Source: Deltaproteobacteria bacterium
Lineage (GTDB): Bacteria > Desulfobacterota > Syntrophia > Syntrophales > JAFGHS01
Direction: 5' to 3'
DNA length: 44,532 nucleotides
NCBI GenBank assembly: GCA_016928025.1
Contig: JAFGLN010000086.1
Span: 1 to 44,532 of the forward strand
The notes beneath the pieces are model-generated. The model ran no database searches. It worked only from the letters and a program-made list of their open reading frames with translations, and was not told where the DNA came from. The position numbers were made by a program, and so were the translations under genes. Below, piece by piece: positions 25,801-34,811 of the stretch (its first letter is position 1; every line of letters begins with the position of its first letter).

Positions 25801-26400
25801 TTACTTTGTCAGGATGGGAACGAAGTTATCGCGCCTGTTTTTCGCCCAGGCTTCCTCATTATGTCCCGGATCCGCTGGAAGTTCTTCGCCATAGCTCAAT
25901 GTTGAAATTCTCTCTTCATCAATACCTAATTTTACCAGATAATTTTTGGCTTCATCCGCCCGTCTCTGACCAAGAGCCAAATTGTATTCAGCGGTTCCAC
26001 GCTCGTCACAGTGCCCTTCAATCCGCAGAATATATTTCGAATTATTGTTCAGGAAATTTGCAACTTCTTCCAGGACAACCCGGCTTTCCGACTTTAGATC
26101 ATACTTATCAAAATCGAAGTAAATTTTTTCAAAAAAATGCCTCGGTGGAGCCGTTTCTTCGGCAGCCTGCTCTCGGGCGGTCTCTTCTTTGGCAACAACC
26201 GGCGGAGCTGCTTTTTCTTCGGCAGGAACGACAGCCTTCGGTTGAGCTTCAGGGGCTGCCTGTTCTTGAACAGCAGCTTCTTTTTCTTCACTTACCGCCG
26301 CTTCTCTAATGGTCGATTTTTTAGCGCAACCCGTTATCGAACCAAACGCCAACCCCAAAACAAAAACAACCATTAAAATCATTATGGATTTTCTTTTCAT
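25801..26400 (-). CDS. pal: Peptidoglycan-associated lipoprotein Pal
   Basis: 199 residues. The signal peptide ends at the lipobox ITGC (Cys25). A linker rich in Glu, Ala and Pro (about 35-85) is longer than in E. coli Pal. The OmpA-like peptidoglycan-binding domain (about 88-199) has the motifs IYFDFDKYDLKSES, IEGHCDERGTAEYNLALGQRRA and STLSYGEE. It anchors the outer membrane to peptidoglycan and binds TolB. AAGGAGAGG precedes the ATG. In most Gram-negative genomes pal directly follows tolB; here tolB is 5.8 kb away on the same strand with five unrelated genes between. The AT-rich region 26410-26560 upstream is the likely place for a pal promoter. Confidence 0.96.
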   Translation of the reverse strand: MKRKSIMILMVVFVLGLAFGSITGCAKKSTIREAAVSEEKEAAVQEQAAPEAQPKAVVPAEEKAAPPVVAKEETAREQAAEETAPPRHFFEKIYFDFDKYDLKSESRVVLEEVANFLNNNSKYILRIEGHCDERGTAEYNLALGQRRADEAKNYLVKLGIDEERISTLSYGEELPADPGHNEEAWAKNRRDNFVPILTK

Positions 26401-26644
26401 CGAACCTCTCCTTTCCCATTAGATGCGTTATCGGCTAAATAAACTCATAGGATACATTTCTTAAATATTTTGCTTCTTTAATCATATTATTGCAATAAAG
26501 GTCAATAAAAAAATATCTTTAAAAAAATATTACATCGTATATTCAATAAGTTATTTTTCCCTTCATGGTCGGGTCCGTCAATGCAAGTCACGATAAGCTA
26601 AGGGAAGGCGATTGCGCTCCCTGTCTCGGCAGGACGAGGTTATT

Positions 26645-27970
26645 TCAAGCAATCTGGTGGATATCCGTGATGACTGCCGGTGGTTTCGGCGGTTTGACAA
26701 AAGGCAGAATGGCCGCCGAAACAGTCAGCAGGACGGCAAACAGCATGAAAGCGGAAATATACTGGCCCGTTGTATCATAGACCCATCCGGCATAGATGGG
26801 AGCCGCGACACCGACAGGGGTCAAAAAGAACATCGACGTCCCCCGGATGGACCCGAAGGCCTTGCGGCCAAAGTATCGAGCCGTTATGGCCGGATTGAAT
26901 GTGATGCCGGCCCCCATACCGATACCGTAAAGAATGAACCAGACATAAATCGTGAAAACGGTTTGATACAAAAGAAAAATAATCAGTGCAATGGCTTGTA
27001 AGAAATAAGCCGCGGCCATCGCGTACCGCAACTGCTTAATATCCAGACGGTCGGCGACCACGCCGCCGATATATCTTGACGGAATGCTGGCCCCGATCAT
27101 GATAGCCATCATGGTGGCCGCCATGACCGTACTGATGCCCCGATCCATCAGAAACGGTATGCAATGGATGTTAATGGCGGGCGCGACCAAACCGTAAACA
27201 GCCATGACCAGGATGAGCAGCCAGTAAGCCGGCGTCTTCATGGCCTGTCTCAGCGTGAATTCCACCTCCTTAACCTCGGCCGCATATCTCACCCCTTTAT
27301 GGATGACTAGGTCCTGATCCTGACCTGGATCGTCCTCCGTCATTTCGGCCCCGTCCGGAAGCATTCCGTAGACCTCCGGCCGGTGGGACTTGATCCAGGA
27401 CAACACCATAGGTAATCCCGCAATGCCCAGCACCAGGCCACCAATGACGCATGTCATACGCCAGCCTACAACCGTAATCAGCCACGCGACCAAGGGCAGA
27501 ATGAGCACACCGGAAAGACCGGAGAACACCCATTTGATGCTCAGGGCGACGCCTCGCTTCTTCACGAACCAGTTGGATATGGCCGTATCCAGGGGAACGG
27601 CCAGCGCTGTGTTTAGGCCTGTTCCGAACATCAACCCCCAAACAACGTAAAAAGACCAGAGGGCATGGATATAATACATTAAAACCAGGCTGACACTTGC
27701 AACCAAGATGCCGCCGAAAACAATCCATTTGGGTCCAAAGCGATCGGCAATCCAACCGGCAAGGGGCGCTTCAAATCCCCCTTCGAACCTGCCGATACTG
27801 GCGGCGACGGATGTCAGAGCCCGGTTAAATCCCAGTTCCGTAGAAATGGGAAGAAACAGCGCCGAAATCCCGTACGCATAATAACCAAATCCCCAGAGGG
27901 ACAAAAGGCCGCTGGCAAGAACAGTCCACCAGCCGAAAAATATTTTAGGTGTTTTTACGATACCGGCCAT
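26645..27970 (-). CDS. MFS transporter, oxalate/formate or monocarboxylate antiporter-like
   Basis: 441 residues with twelve predicted membrane helices and a central cytoplasmic loop (about 195-235, rich in E and D). The opening FFGWWTVLASGLLSLWGFGYYAYGIS is typical of the OxlT/monocarboxylate group of the major facilitator superfamily, which includes carriers of oxalate, formate and other small carboxylates. The second-half motif VVADRLDIKQLRYAM matches the conserved loop between helices 8 and 9. The substrate is unknown, but a carboxylate fits the CoA-transferases upstream. A 469-base gap separates it from hypB. The ribosome site is weak. It sits between hypB and pal inside the split tol-pal region. 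Confidence 0.88.
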   Translation of the reverse strand: MAGIVKTPKIFFGWWTVLASGLLSLWGFGYYAYGISALFLPISTELGFNRALTSVAASIGRFEGGFEAPLAGWIADRFGPKWIVFGGILVASVSLVLMYYIHALWSFYVVWGLMFGTGLNTALAVPLDTAISNWFVKKRGVALSIKWVFSGLSGVLILPLVAWLITVVGWRMTCVIGGLVLGIAGLPMVLSWIKSHRPEVYGMLPDGAEMTEDDPGQDQDLVIHKGVRYAAEVKEVEFTLRQAMKTPAYWLLILVMAVYGLVAPAINIHCIPFLMDRGISTVMAATMMAIMIGASIPSRYIGGVVADRLDIKQLRYAMAAAYFLQAIALIIFLLYQTVFTIYVWFILYGIGMGAGITFNPAITARYFGRKAFGSIRGTSMFFLTPVGVAAPIYAGWVYDTTGQYISAFMLFAVLLTVSAAILPFVKPPKPPAVITDIHQIA

Positions 27971-28439
27971 GACAAATATGATTTAACCTTTCCAAAAGAT
28001 GCGAAACTTATTTTAACTTCCCCGTCTTCCATAAATCCGGCATTCGGAGCTGCCAAATATTTTCCTATCCAACATAAAACGGGATTCATCCCAAACAGCA
28101 TCAAATAAATTTAACTGGAAACTGAACATGTGATTAAATGGAAAAGGCCGAAGACTGACGATTATTGCGCCAAAGACCTCCGCGCAAAACCGGCGCCAAA
28201 TAAATTTCGACGCTTTAAAATGATATGTTAAGCTGATTTGCTTTAATGGAAAAAATTAATCCTGACAACGAGGATTAAATAACAGCTTATTCAGCAGACG
28301 AATCATTTAAAAACAGCCCCTTCGTTAATGTTCGTTCAATACCAATTAATCATAGTATGTTAAAACGCGTTCAAAACAGGATCTTCAGGCACACCGAGAT
28401 ATCCCTTTTCAGCATCTGGAATCCATGATGTTTGTCGTA
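27971..28439. other. 469-base AT-rich gap between hypB and the MFS gene
   Basis: No gene is supported here on either strand. It holds the terminator-like hairpin at 28250-28278 and must contain the MFS promoter, which I could not place with confidence. A small palindrome-like stretch (GGCATTCGGAGCTGCC) lies at 28039-28054. No tRNA or known riboswitch pattern was recognised. Confidence 0.5.
28250..28278 (-). terminator. Terminator-like hairpin downstream of hypB
   Basis: TTAATCCT (28256-28263) and AGGATTAA (28271-28278) make a perfect 8-bp stem with a seven-base loop. On the minus strand it is followed by six T. The stem is AT-rich and 160 bases past the hypB stop, so it is plausible but not strong. 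Confidence 0.55.
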
Positions 28440-29096
28440 TTATTTCTTCGCTTGATCGACCTGTTTTTCCAGCCACGCGATCCACTCGTCAATGCCTTCC
28501 CCCGTTTTGCAGGAAACTTCAAAGATGGCCATATCCTTGTTCAGTTTTGCAACGTTATCTCTGATCGTTTCGATTTTGGCGTCGACATAGGGCAGAAGAT
28601 CAATCTTGTTGATCACCAGGGCGCTGCTCTCCTGAAACATGAGAGGATATTTTAACGGTTTGTCATCGCCTTCCGTGACCGATAATATCATGGCTTTGAC
28701 ATTCTCCCCGACTTTGAATTCAGCGGGACAAACCAGATTGCCGACATTTTCTACGATTAAAAGATCCAAAGCGGAAAGATCAAATTGATTCATGGCCTCA
28801 CGGATCATATTGCCGTCCAGATGACAAGCCCCGTCGGTATTGATCTGCGTGACGGCGACCCCGGCCTTCGCGATGCGTTCCGCGTCAAAGCTGCATTGGA
28901 TGTCGCCCTCGATCACACCGATGGAAAGGCGGTCTTTCAATTTTTCAATGGTTTTTTCAAGGAGACTGGTCTTTCCCGCCCCCGGGCTGGACATCAGATT
29001 GATGACAAACAGGTTGCTGGACTCGAATATCGCCCGATTCTGATCCGCAATTCTGTCATTGACTTCTAAAATATTCCGTACAACCGGTATTTTCAA
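28440..29096 (-). CDS. hypB: Hydrogenase nickel incorporation GTPase HypB
   Basis: 218 residues from a TTG at 29096, which has AAGGAGG four bases upstream and places the family's usual start (KIPVVRNILEVNDRIA) at the N-terminus. The longer frame from 29168 adds 24 unlikely residues. The G1 loop is MSSPGAGKTSLL, NKIDLLPY is the guanine motif, and the metal site Cys-His occurs in INTDGACHLDG. HypB uses GTP hydrolysis to help deliver nickel to [NiFe]-hydrogenase with HypA. There is no His-rich nickel-storage tail. It lies 84 bases after hypA. No hydrogenase structural genes and no hypCDEF are in the window, so it must serve an enzyme encoded elsewhere. Confidence 0.95.
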   Translation of the reverse strand: MKIPVVRNILEVNDRIADQNRAIFESSNLFVINLMSSPGAGKTSLLEKTIEKLKDRLSIGVIEGDIQCSFDAERIAKAGVAVTQINTDGACHLDGNMIREAMNQFDLSALDLLIVENVGNLVCPAEFKVGENVKAMILSVTEGDDKPLKYPLMFQESSALVINKIDLLPYVDAKIETIRDNVAKLNKDMAIFEVSCKTGEGIDEWIAWLEKQVDQAKK

Positions 29097-29180
29097 ATTT
29101 TCCTCCTTAAAATCAATTCCCGGCACATCGCATAAATTGATATATCCGTCTTTAAACAATTTTAGCAACGCTTTTTTTGC

Positions 29181-29525
29181 TTAATCCACAACTTCGATGG
29201 ATTCAATTTTCAGTTCACGACCGAAGATGATCTCAGGGTTCGGACTTTCACAAAAGGGGCAGGTAAACGTTATCCCTGCGGATGTAAATTCCTTTTCACA
29301 TTCCCAGCACTTATAGGTTACCGGCACCATCCTGATATTCAGTTTGGTGCCGGTAAGTTTATGATCCGTCGTCAATATCTCAAAGCACATCTGCAGCTGT
29401 TCGGGGACGGCGGCAGACATGCGGCCGACGGCCAGGTTGATGGCCTGAAGTTTCTCAACCTCGTATTTATCCATCTCCTGCAGGACAATATCAATAATAT
29501 TTTGGACAAGAGCCATCTCATGCAT
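29181..29525 (-). CDS. hypA: Hydrogenase nickel incorporation protein HypA
   Basis: 114 residues, complete. The N-terminal MHEMALVQNIIDIV carries the nickel-binding His2 and Glu3. The zinc ribbon has YKCWECEKEF and TFTCPFCES, two CxxC pairs that coordinate structural zinc. HypA is the nickel chaperone that works with HypB in [NiFe]-hydrogenase maturation. It starts only 12 bases after the stop of a class III CoA-transferase on the same strand, so the two are very likely in one transcript, an unusual arrangement. The C-terminus ends RELKIESIEVVD as in typical HypA proteins. Confidence 0.95.
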   Translation of the reverse strand: MHEMALVQNIIDIVLQEMDKYEVEKLQAINLAVGRMSAAVPEQLQMCFEILTTDHKLTGTKLNIRMVPVTYKCWECEKEFTSAGITFTCPFCESPNPEIIFGRELKIESIEVVD

Positions 29526-29537
29526 TGGATTTATCGC

Positions 29538-30767
29538 CTACATGATAATGTCTTTTTTCCGAAGATCGGCCATTTCCTCATCGCTGAGGCCCAAAATTCC
29601 CTGCAGGACGTATTGATTGTGTTCACCCAGCAGGGGGGCATGTCCCGAGGGAAGCTCCAGATCGCTGATCTTCCAGGGGGGTCTGACCATTCGCAATTCA
29701 CCCAGTTCGGGATGATCGATTTTGGCAAAAAATTCCCTCGCCTGCAGATGCCGGTCGGCATAAATATCCTTGCCGTCCCGGGACGGCGCGGCGGCAACAC
29801 CGGCCTTGCACAATTCCCCAACCATCCAGTCCCGGTCCCGCTGCCGCGTCCATTCGCCGATAATCGCATCCAGTTCGTTTTCGTTCTTTTTCCGGGAAAC
29901 CATATCGACAAAACGCGGATCTTTCGCCAACTCGGGCTTCTCCATCACTTGCACCAGTGCCGCAAACTCCTCGTCCGTATGCACTTCGAGGGCCAGCCAC
30001 CGGTCCACCCCCCAACACTGGTATAAATTATAGGGCGCATATTCGGGGTGTCTGTTCCCCATGCGTTCGGGAATTTTGGACGTCATCAAATAACCCAGAA
30101 GCTGCTCGCCGATGACGGAGGTGCAGCCTTCGCACTGGCCGTAATCGATGAACTGCCCCTCCCCGGTATTGATGCGGTGGTGGATGGCGGCCAGGGCCGC
30201 AAAGGCCGTCGTCATGGCGTTCAGGATATCGGCGTCCCCGCCCGTCCCGTGGGTGGGATGATCGTCAGGATGCCCCGATAAATAGGTCAACCCGCCGATA
30301 CTCTGGTGAATGGTGGCAAAACCGAGATAGTTCGTTTCCGGCCCCGTATGGCCACGGCCCGATGACGAAATGACAATGATGTCTTCTTTGATTTTGCGTA
30401 AATCCTCGTAGCCCATTCCCATCTTGATCATGGCGTCGGGACGCATGTTGTCGATGACGATGTCGCTGACGGCGGCCAATTTTTTTGCCAAAGCGATCCC
30501 TTCCGGATTGCTCAAATCCAGGGTAACGCACTTTTTGTCCCTGTTGAGGGTATTGAACGCTATCCCCTGATTTGGGGGCAGCATGGTCGGCACCGGTTCA
30601 TATCGGGGCCAGATAACGGATCGACGCATCAGGTCGGTTCGCCTGTGCCCCTCAACTTTTATCACTTCAGCCCCGAGATTGGCCAGCACCATGGTGGCAT
30701 AAGGTCCCGCCCAGACCCAGCAAAACTCGAGAACACGTATTCCTTCCAGTGGAAGTGTCTGACTCAT
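29538..30767 (-). CDS. Class III CoA-transferase (CaiB/BaiF family), catalytic-type subunit
   Basis: 409 residues. These enzymes move CoA between carboxylic acids through aspartyl anhydride intermediates. Family motifs are LEGIRVLEFCWVWAGPYATMVLANLGAEVIKVE, DLSNPEG, VIDNMRPD and TGEGQFIDYGQCE. The catalytic Asp is present: Asp180 in GGDADILNAM lies 21 residues before the TGxGQ motif, as in the third copy in this window. GGAGG precedes the ATG by eight bases. It lies 15 bases after a second CoA-transferase that lacks this Asp, so a two-subunit enzyme is possible (compare BbsEF, succinyl-CoA:benzylsuccinate CoA-transferase). hypA follows after 12 bases. The substrate is unknown. Confidence 0.92.
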   Translation of the reverse strand: MSQTLPLEGIRVLEFCWVWAGPYATMVLANLGAEVIKVEGHRRTDLMRRSVIWPRYEPVPTMLPPNQGIAFNTLNRDKKCVTLDLSNPEGIALAKKLAAVSDIVIDNMRPDAMIKMGMGYEDLRKIKEDIIVISSSGRGHTGPETNYLGFATIHQSIGGLTYLSGHPDDHPTHGTGGDADILNAMTTAFAALAAIHHRINTGEGQFIDYGQCEGCTSVIGEQLLGYLMTSKIPERMGNRHPEYAPYNLYQCWGVDRWLALEVHTDEEFAALVQVMEKPELAKDPRFVDMVSRKKNENELDAIIGEWTRQRDRDWMVGELCKAGVAAAPSRDGKDIYADRHLQAREFFAKIDHPELGELRMVRPPWKISDLELPSGHAPLLGEHNQYVLQGILGLSDEEMADLRKKDIIM

Positions 30768-30782
30768 GAATTAATCCTCCCT

Positions 30783-31988
30783 CTATATCACTTGAGCGTT
30801 TTTAAGGCGCTTGAATTCGTCCGATGAATAACCGAGAACCCGGCAGAAAACTTCCTCGTTATGCTGGCCCAAAAGAGGCGCCGGCCTGCTGACCTGCGGC
30901 TTGGACGCCGACATTTTGTAAGGCCAGCCGGCATACGGGTATTTACCCGCTACAGGATGGTCCACTTCAACAAAGTACCCCCTGGCCTGATACTGTTCAT
31001 AGTTCATGACGTCTTCGGCTGTATTGACGGGCCCCACAGGAATGCCGACTTTGGCAATCTTGTGATAGATGTCCTGTTTTTTCTGCTGGCGCATCCAGTC
31101 CTCCATCTTCGGTGCGATATCCATCATATGATTGGCGCGCCAGACCATATCGTCCCACATATCGCTTGCCAGCCAATCCGGTTTGCCGATCAGTTCACGC
31201 AGAGCCCGGAAATGATGATCGTCCGCGGCCCCTAAAATAATGTACCCATCGCTGGTTTCCATTCTGCCCATGGCCGGAGGCCGGTCGGGGACGCGGCACC
31301 AGCTGTTATCATTATATTTCATCCCATGCAGAATAGGAGCAAGCAGCGTCACGATGACCTCCTGAAGGGCGATATCGACCATATGCCCCCGACCCGTCCT
31401 CTTTTTGCCCAGCACCAGGGCCATCGCCGTCAGGGCGGCGGCCACTCCACCATGATAACCGACCTGATAGCCACCGAATTTGACCGGGGAAAAGGACAAA
31501 TCATACGACCGGACAGGCATCAAATTGCCTTCGCCGCCCGCATGGATCAAAGTCAATTCATCTCCCTTGACATGGGCCCTTGGTCCCGTCCGTCCGTAAG
31601 GGGTAATCGAGACGTAAATAAGTCCGGGATTCAATTTCTGGAGGCTTTCCCAGTCCAATCCCAGCATCTCAAAATAATCGCCGGGATGGTTGTCGATGAA
31701 TATATCCGTCCATCGGAGAAGCTTCTTGAAAGCCTCGAGACCTTCATCTTTCGTTATGTCCAGGGTAATGCCACGCTTGCTCGTGTTATTATAGAGAAAA
31801 AGTGCACTTTTTTCCGGGTCCTTTTCCTCGTCCGGGAAAGGACCACAGTGACGGGAAGGATCGCCCGCCGGTGGCTCGACCTTAATCACATCAGCGCCGA
31901 AGTCGGCGAACAATTTGCCGCAATAGGGACCTGAAACCATTGCGGCATATTCGACAACTTTGACGCCGTCCAACGCTCCTTTAAACAT
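30783..31988 (-). CDS. Class III CoA-transferase family, probable non-catalytic subunit
   Basis: 401 residues from the ATG at 31988 (GGAGG nine bases upstream; the frame from 32015 is longer but unsupported). The fold motifs are intact: LDGVKVVEYAAMVSGPYCGKLFADFGADVIKVEPP, FIDNHPGDYFEMLGLDW, and TGRGHMVDIALQEV. However, the position 21 residues before TGRGH, where the catalytic Asp belongs, is Gly177 in KFGGYQVGYHGG, and there is no Asp within several residues. It may be a structural or regulatory partner of the adjacent Asp-bearing paralogue, or an enzyme that uses another residue. It is the first gene after the promoter at 32128-32156. Confidence 0.9.
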   Translation of the reverse strand: MFKGALDGVKVVEYAAMVSGPYCGKLFADFGADVIKVEPPAGDPSRHCGPFPDEEKDPEKSALFLYNNTSKRGITLDITKDEGLEAFKKLLRWTDIFIDNHPGDYFEMLGLDWESLQKLNPGLIYVSITPYGRTGPRAHVKGDELTLIHAGGEGNLMPVRSYDLSFSPVKFGGYQVGYHGGVAAALTAMALVLGKKRTGRGHMVDIALQEVIVTLLAPILHGMKYNDNSWCRVPDRPPAMGRMETSDGYIILGAADDHHFRALRELIGKPDWLASDMWDDMVWRANHMMDIAPKMEDWMRQQKKQDIYHKIAKVGIPVGPVNTAEDVMNYEQYQARGYFVEVDHPVAGKYPYAGWPYKMSASKPQVSRPAPLLGQHNEEVFCRVLGYSSDEFKRLKNAQVI

Positions 31989-32127
31989 GAAAACGTACCT
32001 CCTTATATAAATCATGCCCCGACATCAGCATTGCCCGAACTTTCTTGTCAAGCTGCGTCACCGGTCATGTTGCTGAATAGATCGTGCTTCCATGAGTTCC
32101 ATCAAATGGGTCTCCAAGAGATCAATT

Positions 32128-32156
32128 TAAGTATCCACATCCTGAACAATTGTCAA
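32128..32156 (-). promoter_or_regulatory. Sigma70-like promoter for the CoA-transferase-hypAB block
   Basis: On the minus strand TTGACA (32156-32151) and TACTTA (32133-32128) are separated by exactly 17 bases, near consensus. Transcription would start near 32121, about 130 bases before the first CoA-transferase ATG. It sits in the 186-base gap after tolB, so it marks the left boundary of the block inserted between tolB and pal. Confidence 0.7.
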
Positions 32157-32202
32157 TGACATTGATGAGGGAATTTCGATTTTTTATGGTCTGTTATTCA
32201 GA

Positions 32203-33525
32203 TTATTGCATTCGGTTTGACCATGAGGGGCATAGATAGGCATCCGATCCTTCGTGAACAATTCTCCTGTTTGTACCGTTGGCGTTGATGACACAAATCA
32301 TCTGTCTGTTGTTGCTATGCAGACTGTAAACCAGATATCTGCCATCCGGCGACCAGGACGGTGTTTCGCAATCCCCTGCCTCAAAGGTAATCTGGACAGG
32401 GTCTGTCCCGTCCTCCTTCACGGTATGTATCTGGAAATGGCTGTTTTTTCTGCTCTCATAGGCAATCCTGTTTTCCTTCGGCGACCAGGCGGGAGATGTG
32501 TTATAGCCCCCTTCATAACTGATTCTGACGACGTTTGAACCATCCCCGTCCATAATATAAATTTGTGGCGAGCCGGAACGATTCGAAACAAAAGCGATTT
32601 TTTCGCCGTCGGGCGACCAGGTCGGTGATACATCAATTGCGTAATTATTTGTTAATCTTTCCAGTTTCCCTGTTTCCATCTCCATGACATAGATTTCTTC
32701 ATTTTTATCTTTACTCAACGTCATGAGAAGCTTCTTGCCATCCGGCGACCAGCATCCGGACAAATTGATACCTTCGAAATGGGCCATCCGATGAATTTTG
32801 TTTTTAATCAAATCAGCGACATAAAGATCCGGGTTCCCGCTTCTGTAAGACGTAAAAGACAAATACCGTCCGTCGGGTGACCAGCGGGGCGCTATCATGA
32901 AGGCCTTGTGATTTGTTATTTTCGTCACAAAGGAACCTTCGAAATCGGTCACATAAAGATCCGCCTCTGCGCCTTTTTTTGTGACAAATGCGATCCTCGT
33001 ATCAAAAACGCCCCGCTCCCCCGTCAGGGCGCTAATCACTTCATCAGCAAATCTTTTGGCCATTTCCTTTCTGTCTTGATTAGCACCCGTATACCGTTTC
33101 CCTATGAGAAGCCGGCCTTTGACCACATCATAAAGGCGGAATTCCGCAACAAGGTTTTCGGAATGATATTGATATCCACCTTTGACAAGATACTCGGCAC
33201 CGATGACCGACCAGTCGGAAAAATTAATTCTTTCAGGTAATTGGGCACTCTTTGCCGGAGGTTCCAGGAAGGCTTTTGGAGAGATAATATTAAAAAAACC
33301 GGTGATTTTGAGCAGACGGGAAAGGGTATCGGAAAACCAGGTTGTCAACTCCTCATCGCCCGTTTGTCCGTCCAGATTTTGAAAATCCGTTACGGCAATG
33401 GGAAACTTTTGAAAAGCCGGTGAATTAATATCGATATAAACCTTACCATAGGCATCAAGTCCATTGGATAATATAAAAACCATCAAGGCCGTGAAACATA
33501 ATAGTCTATAAAAACGACAAATCAT
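32203..33525 (-). CDS. tolB: Tol-Pal translocation protein TolB
   Basis: 440 residues. An N-terminal signal peptide (hydrophobic 9-20, cleaved near DAYG-KV) sends it to the periplasm. The N-terminal alpha/beta domain (about 27-165) is followed by a six-bladed beta-propeller with repeated WSPDGRYLSF-, WSPDGKKLLM- and WSPDGEKIAF-type PD40 units (about 190-440). TolB binds Pal and links it to the TolQRA complex. It lies 18 bases after tolA. Its 3' end is followed by the CoA-transferase block's promoter and not by pal, which is unusual for this operon. No terminator with a T-run is visible right after its stop. Confidence 0.96.
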   Translation of the reverse strand: MICRFYRLLCFTALMVFILSNGLDAYGKVYIDINSPAFQKFPIAVTDFQNLDGQTGDEELTTWFSDTLSRLLKITGFFNIISPKAFLEPPAKSAQLPERINFSDWSVIGAEYLVKGGYQYHSENLVAEFRLYDVVKGRLLIGKRYTGANQDRKEMAKRFADEVISALTGERGVFDTRIAFVTKKGAEADLYVTDFEGSFVTKITNHKAFMIAPRWSPDGRYLSFTSYRSGNPDLYVADLIKNKIHRMAHFEGINLSGCWSPDGKKLLMTLSKDKNEEIYVMEMETGKLERLTNNYAIDVSPTWSPDGEKIAFVSNRSGSPQIYIMDGDGSNVVRISYEGGYNTSPAWSPKENRIAYESRKNSHFQIHTVKEDGTDPVQITFEAGDCETPSWSPDGRYLVYSLHSNNRQMICVINANGTNRRIVHEGSDAYLCPSWSNRMQ

Positions 33526-33543
33526 TTCAAAATCTTTCTTTTT

Positions 33544-34311
33544 TTATTTTAAATCACTGGCATAAAAGCGTATGCCCAACTCGATGCTTCGTTCCCCAAA
33601 TTCAGACGGAAAAGGCGGAAAGGGGCTGGCTTTCCGGATCGCCTTGAGGACCGAATCATCAAAATATCGATTACCGGAACGTTCTTCAAAACGGAGTTCC
33701 GTCACCGTCCCACTGCTCAAGACCTTCACATCAACGATCGCATGCAAATCATCCTTCGGCGAGATGCTCTGGGGAAAAACCCACTGACTCTTAATCCGTG
33801 ACCATATTTCCGCATAATACATATCAACGGCCCGGTCGGCGGCACCGGATTTTGTATTCCGGGGTGTCGCAGCCTCGTCTTTCGCTATGGCTCCCACCGC
33901 ACGCTTGACGTCGAGCGGAGGGGGCTCCTGACTTTTTTTCCTCAAATTTTCCAAGGCCTTATTGATTATGCTTTCCCGATCCTGTTGCTTATGTGTTTCA
34001 ATGCGTTTGACGGGTACGGGCTCAACGGCCTCGGCATTTTTTTTAACCACAACCGAATGCCTCCCCCTGTCCATTTCCATGAATTCCCGGGATAATGTGG
34101 ACGATCGCACACCCTTATTCAAAAGAGCTTCCGACATGCTGACCAGCTGAACGGAATAGACGGGACCAAAAGTCCATCTGGGGGAAGGGACGGAAGGTGC
34201 AAGGATTAAAACCGTAAGGGCGATAAAATGCATCAGGCAGGAGACAAAAATCATCTTGTTGAGATTGACGCCTTCGCCATGGTCTGGCTTTGATATGCCG
34301 TGCAGCATCAC
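33544..34311 (-). CDS. tolA: TolA/TonB-type energy transducer
   Basis: 255 residues. A single membrane helix near the N-terminus (about 20-42, MIFVSCLMHFIALTVLIL) is followed by a charged linker with basic segments and a C-terminal TonB/TolA-like domain (about 165-255) with YYAEIWSRIKSQWVFP, LHAIVDVKVLSSGTVTEL and NRYFDDSVLKAIRKASPFPPFP. The middle domain is much shorter than the long Ala/Lys-rich helix of E. coli TolA, as is common outside gammaproteobacteria. It spans the periplasm to reach Pal and TolB, using proton-motive force from TolQR. It overlaps tolR by four bases (ATGA). The position between tolR and tolB fixes the identity. Confidence 0.9.
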   Translation of the reverse strand: MMLHGISKPDHGEGVNLNKMIFVSCLMHFIALTVLILAPSVPSPRWTFGPVYSVQLVSMSEALLNKGVRSSTLSREFMEMDRGRHSVVVKKNAEAVEPVPVKRIETHKQQDRESIINKALENLRKKSQEPPPLDVKRAVGAIAKDEAATPRNTKSGAADRAVDMYYAEIWSRIKSQWVFPQSISPKDDLHAIVDVKVLSSGTVTELRFEERSGNRYFDDSVLKAIRKASPFPPFPSEFGERSIELGIRFYASDLK

Positions 34312-34733
34312 CTTGATTCCTCTGGCGGTTCAGTAATCATGCCGAGCTTGTCAACGCCTGCCTTTCTGACCTCGGACATCACCTCAACCACAAACCCATA
34401 AGGAACGTTCTTGTCGGCACGCATAAATATTTCCCGATCAATTCTGCCGGAAAAAATACTCTTCAATTTTTCACCGATCTCCGTGATGGAGGTTTTGTAT
34501 TTATTGATAAATATCTCCCGGTTTTTGCTGATGGTCAGGACGATTTTTTCCTCCGCCACATCAATGCTTTTGGATTTTACTCTCGGCAGGTTAACATCTA
34601 TTCCCATCTGTAGCATGGGTGCCGTCACCATAAAAATGATCAACAACACCAGCATAACATCCACAAGGGGTGTCACATTGATTTCGGACAGCAGCCTATT
34701 ATCGTTTTTCTGACGTCTTCCGGAGTATCTCAT
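34308..34733 (-). CDS. tolR: Tol-Pal system protein TolR (ExbD family)
   Basis: 141 residues, usual for TolR. After a short basic N-terminus there is a single membrane helix at about 20-40 with the key acidic residue, NVTPLVDVMLVLLIIFMV; the Asp of LVDVML is the conserved proton-path residue of ExbD/TolR. The periplasmic domain follows (EKIVLTISKNREIFINK). It forms the proton-driven motor with TolQ that powers TolA. It lies 78 bases after tolQ on the same strand. No anomalies are seen. Confidence 0.95.
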   Translation of the reverse strand: MRYSGRRQKNDNRLLSEINVTPLVDVMLVLLIIFMVTAPMLQMGIDVNLPRVKSKSIDVAEEKIVLTISKNREIFINKYKTSITEIGEKLKSIFSGRIDREIFMRADKNVPYGFVVEVMSEVRKAGVDKLGMITEPPEESR

Positions 34734-34811
34734 GGCATTTTATTCTCTTGTAAACTCATAGACAACGGCACGAATGACCCTCGCACCGCATCCGGCTTTT
34801 TTAGGAAATCG

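Noticed and set aside
26565-26780. 71-codon plus-strand frame over the end of the MFS gene
   Set aside because: Antisense to a clear membrane protein and without homology-like motifs.
28440-29525. hypAB as part of a hydrogenase operon
   Set aside because: No hydrogenase structural or other hyp gene is present in the window on either side.
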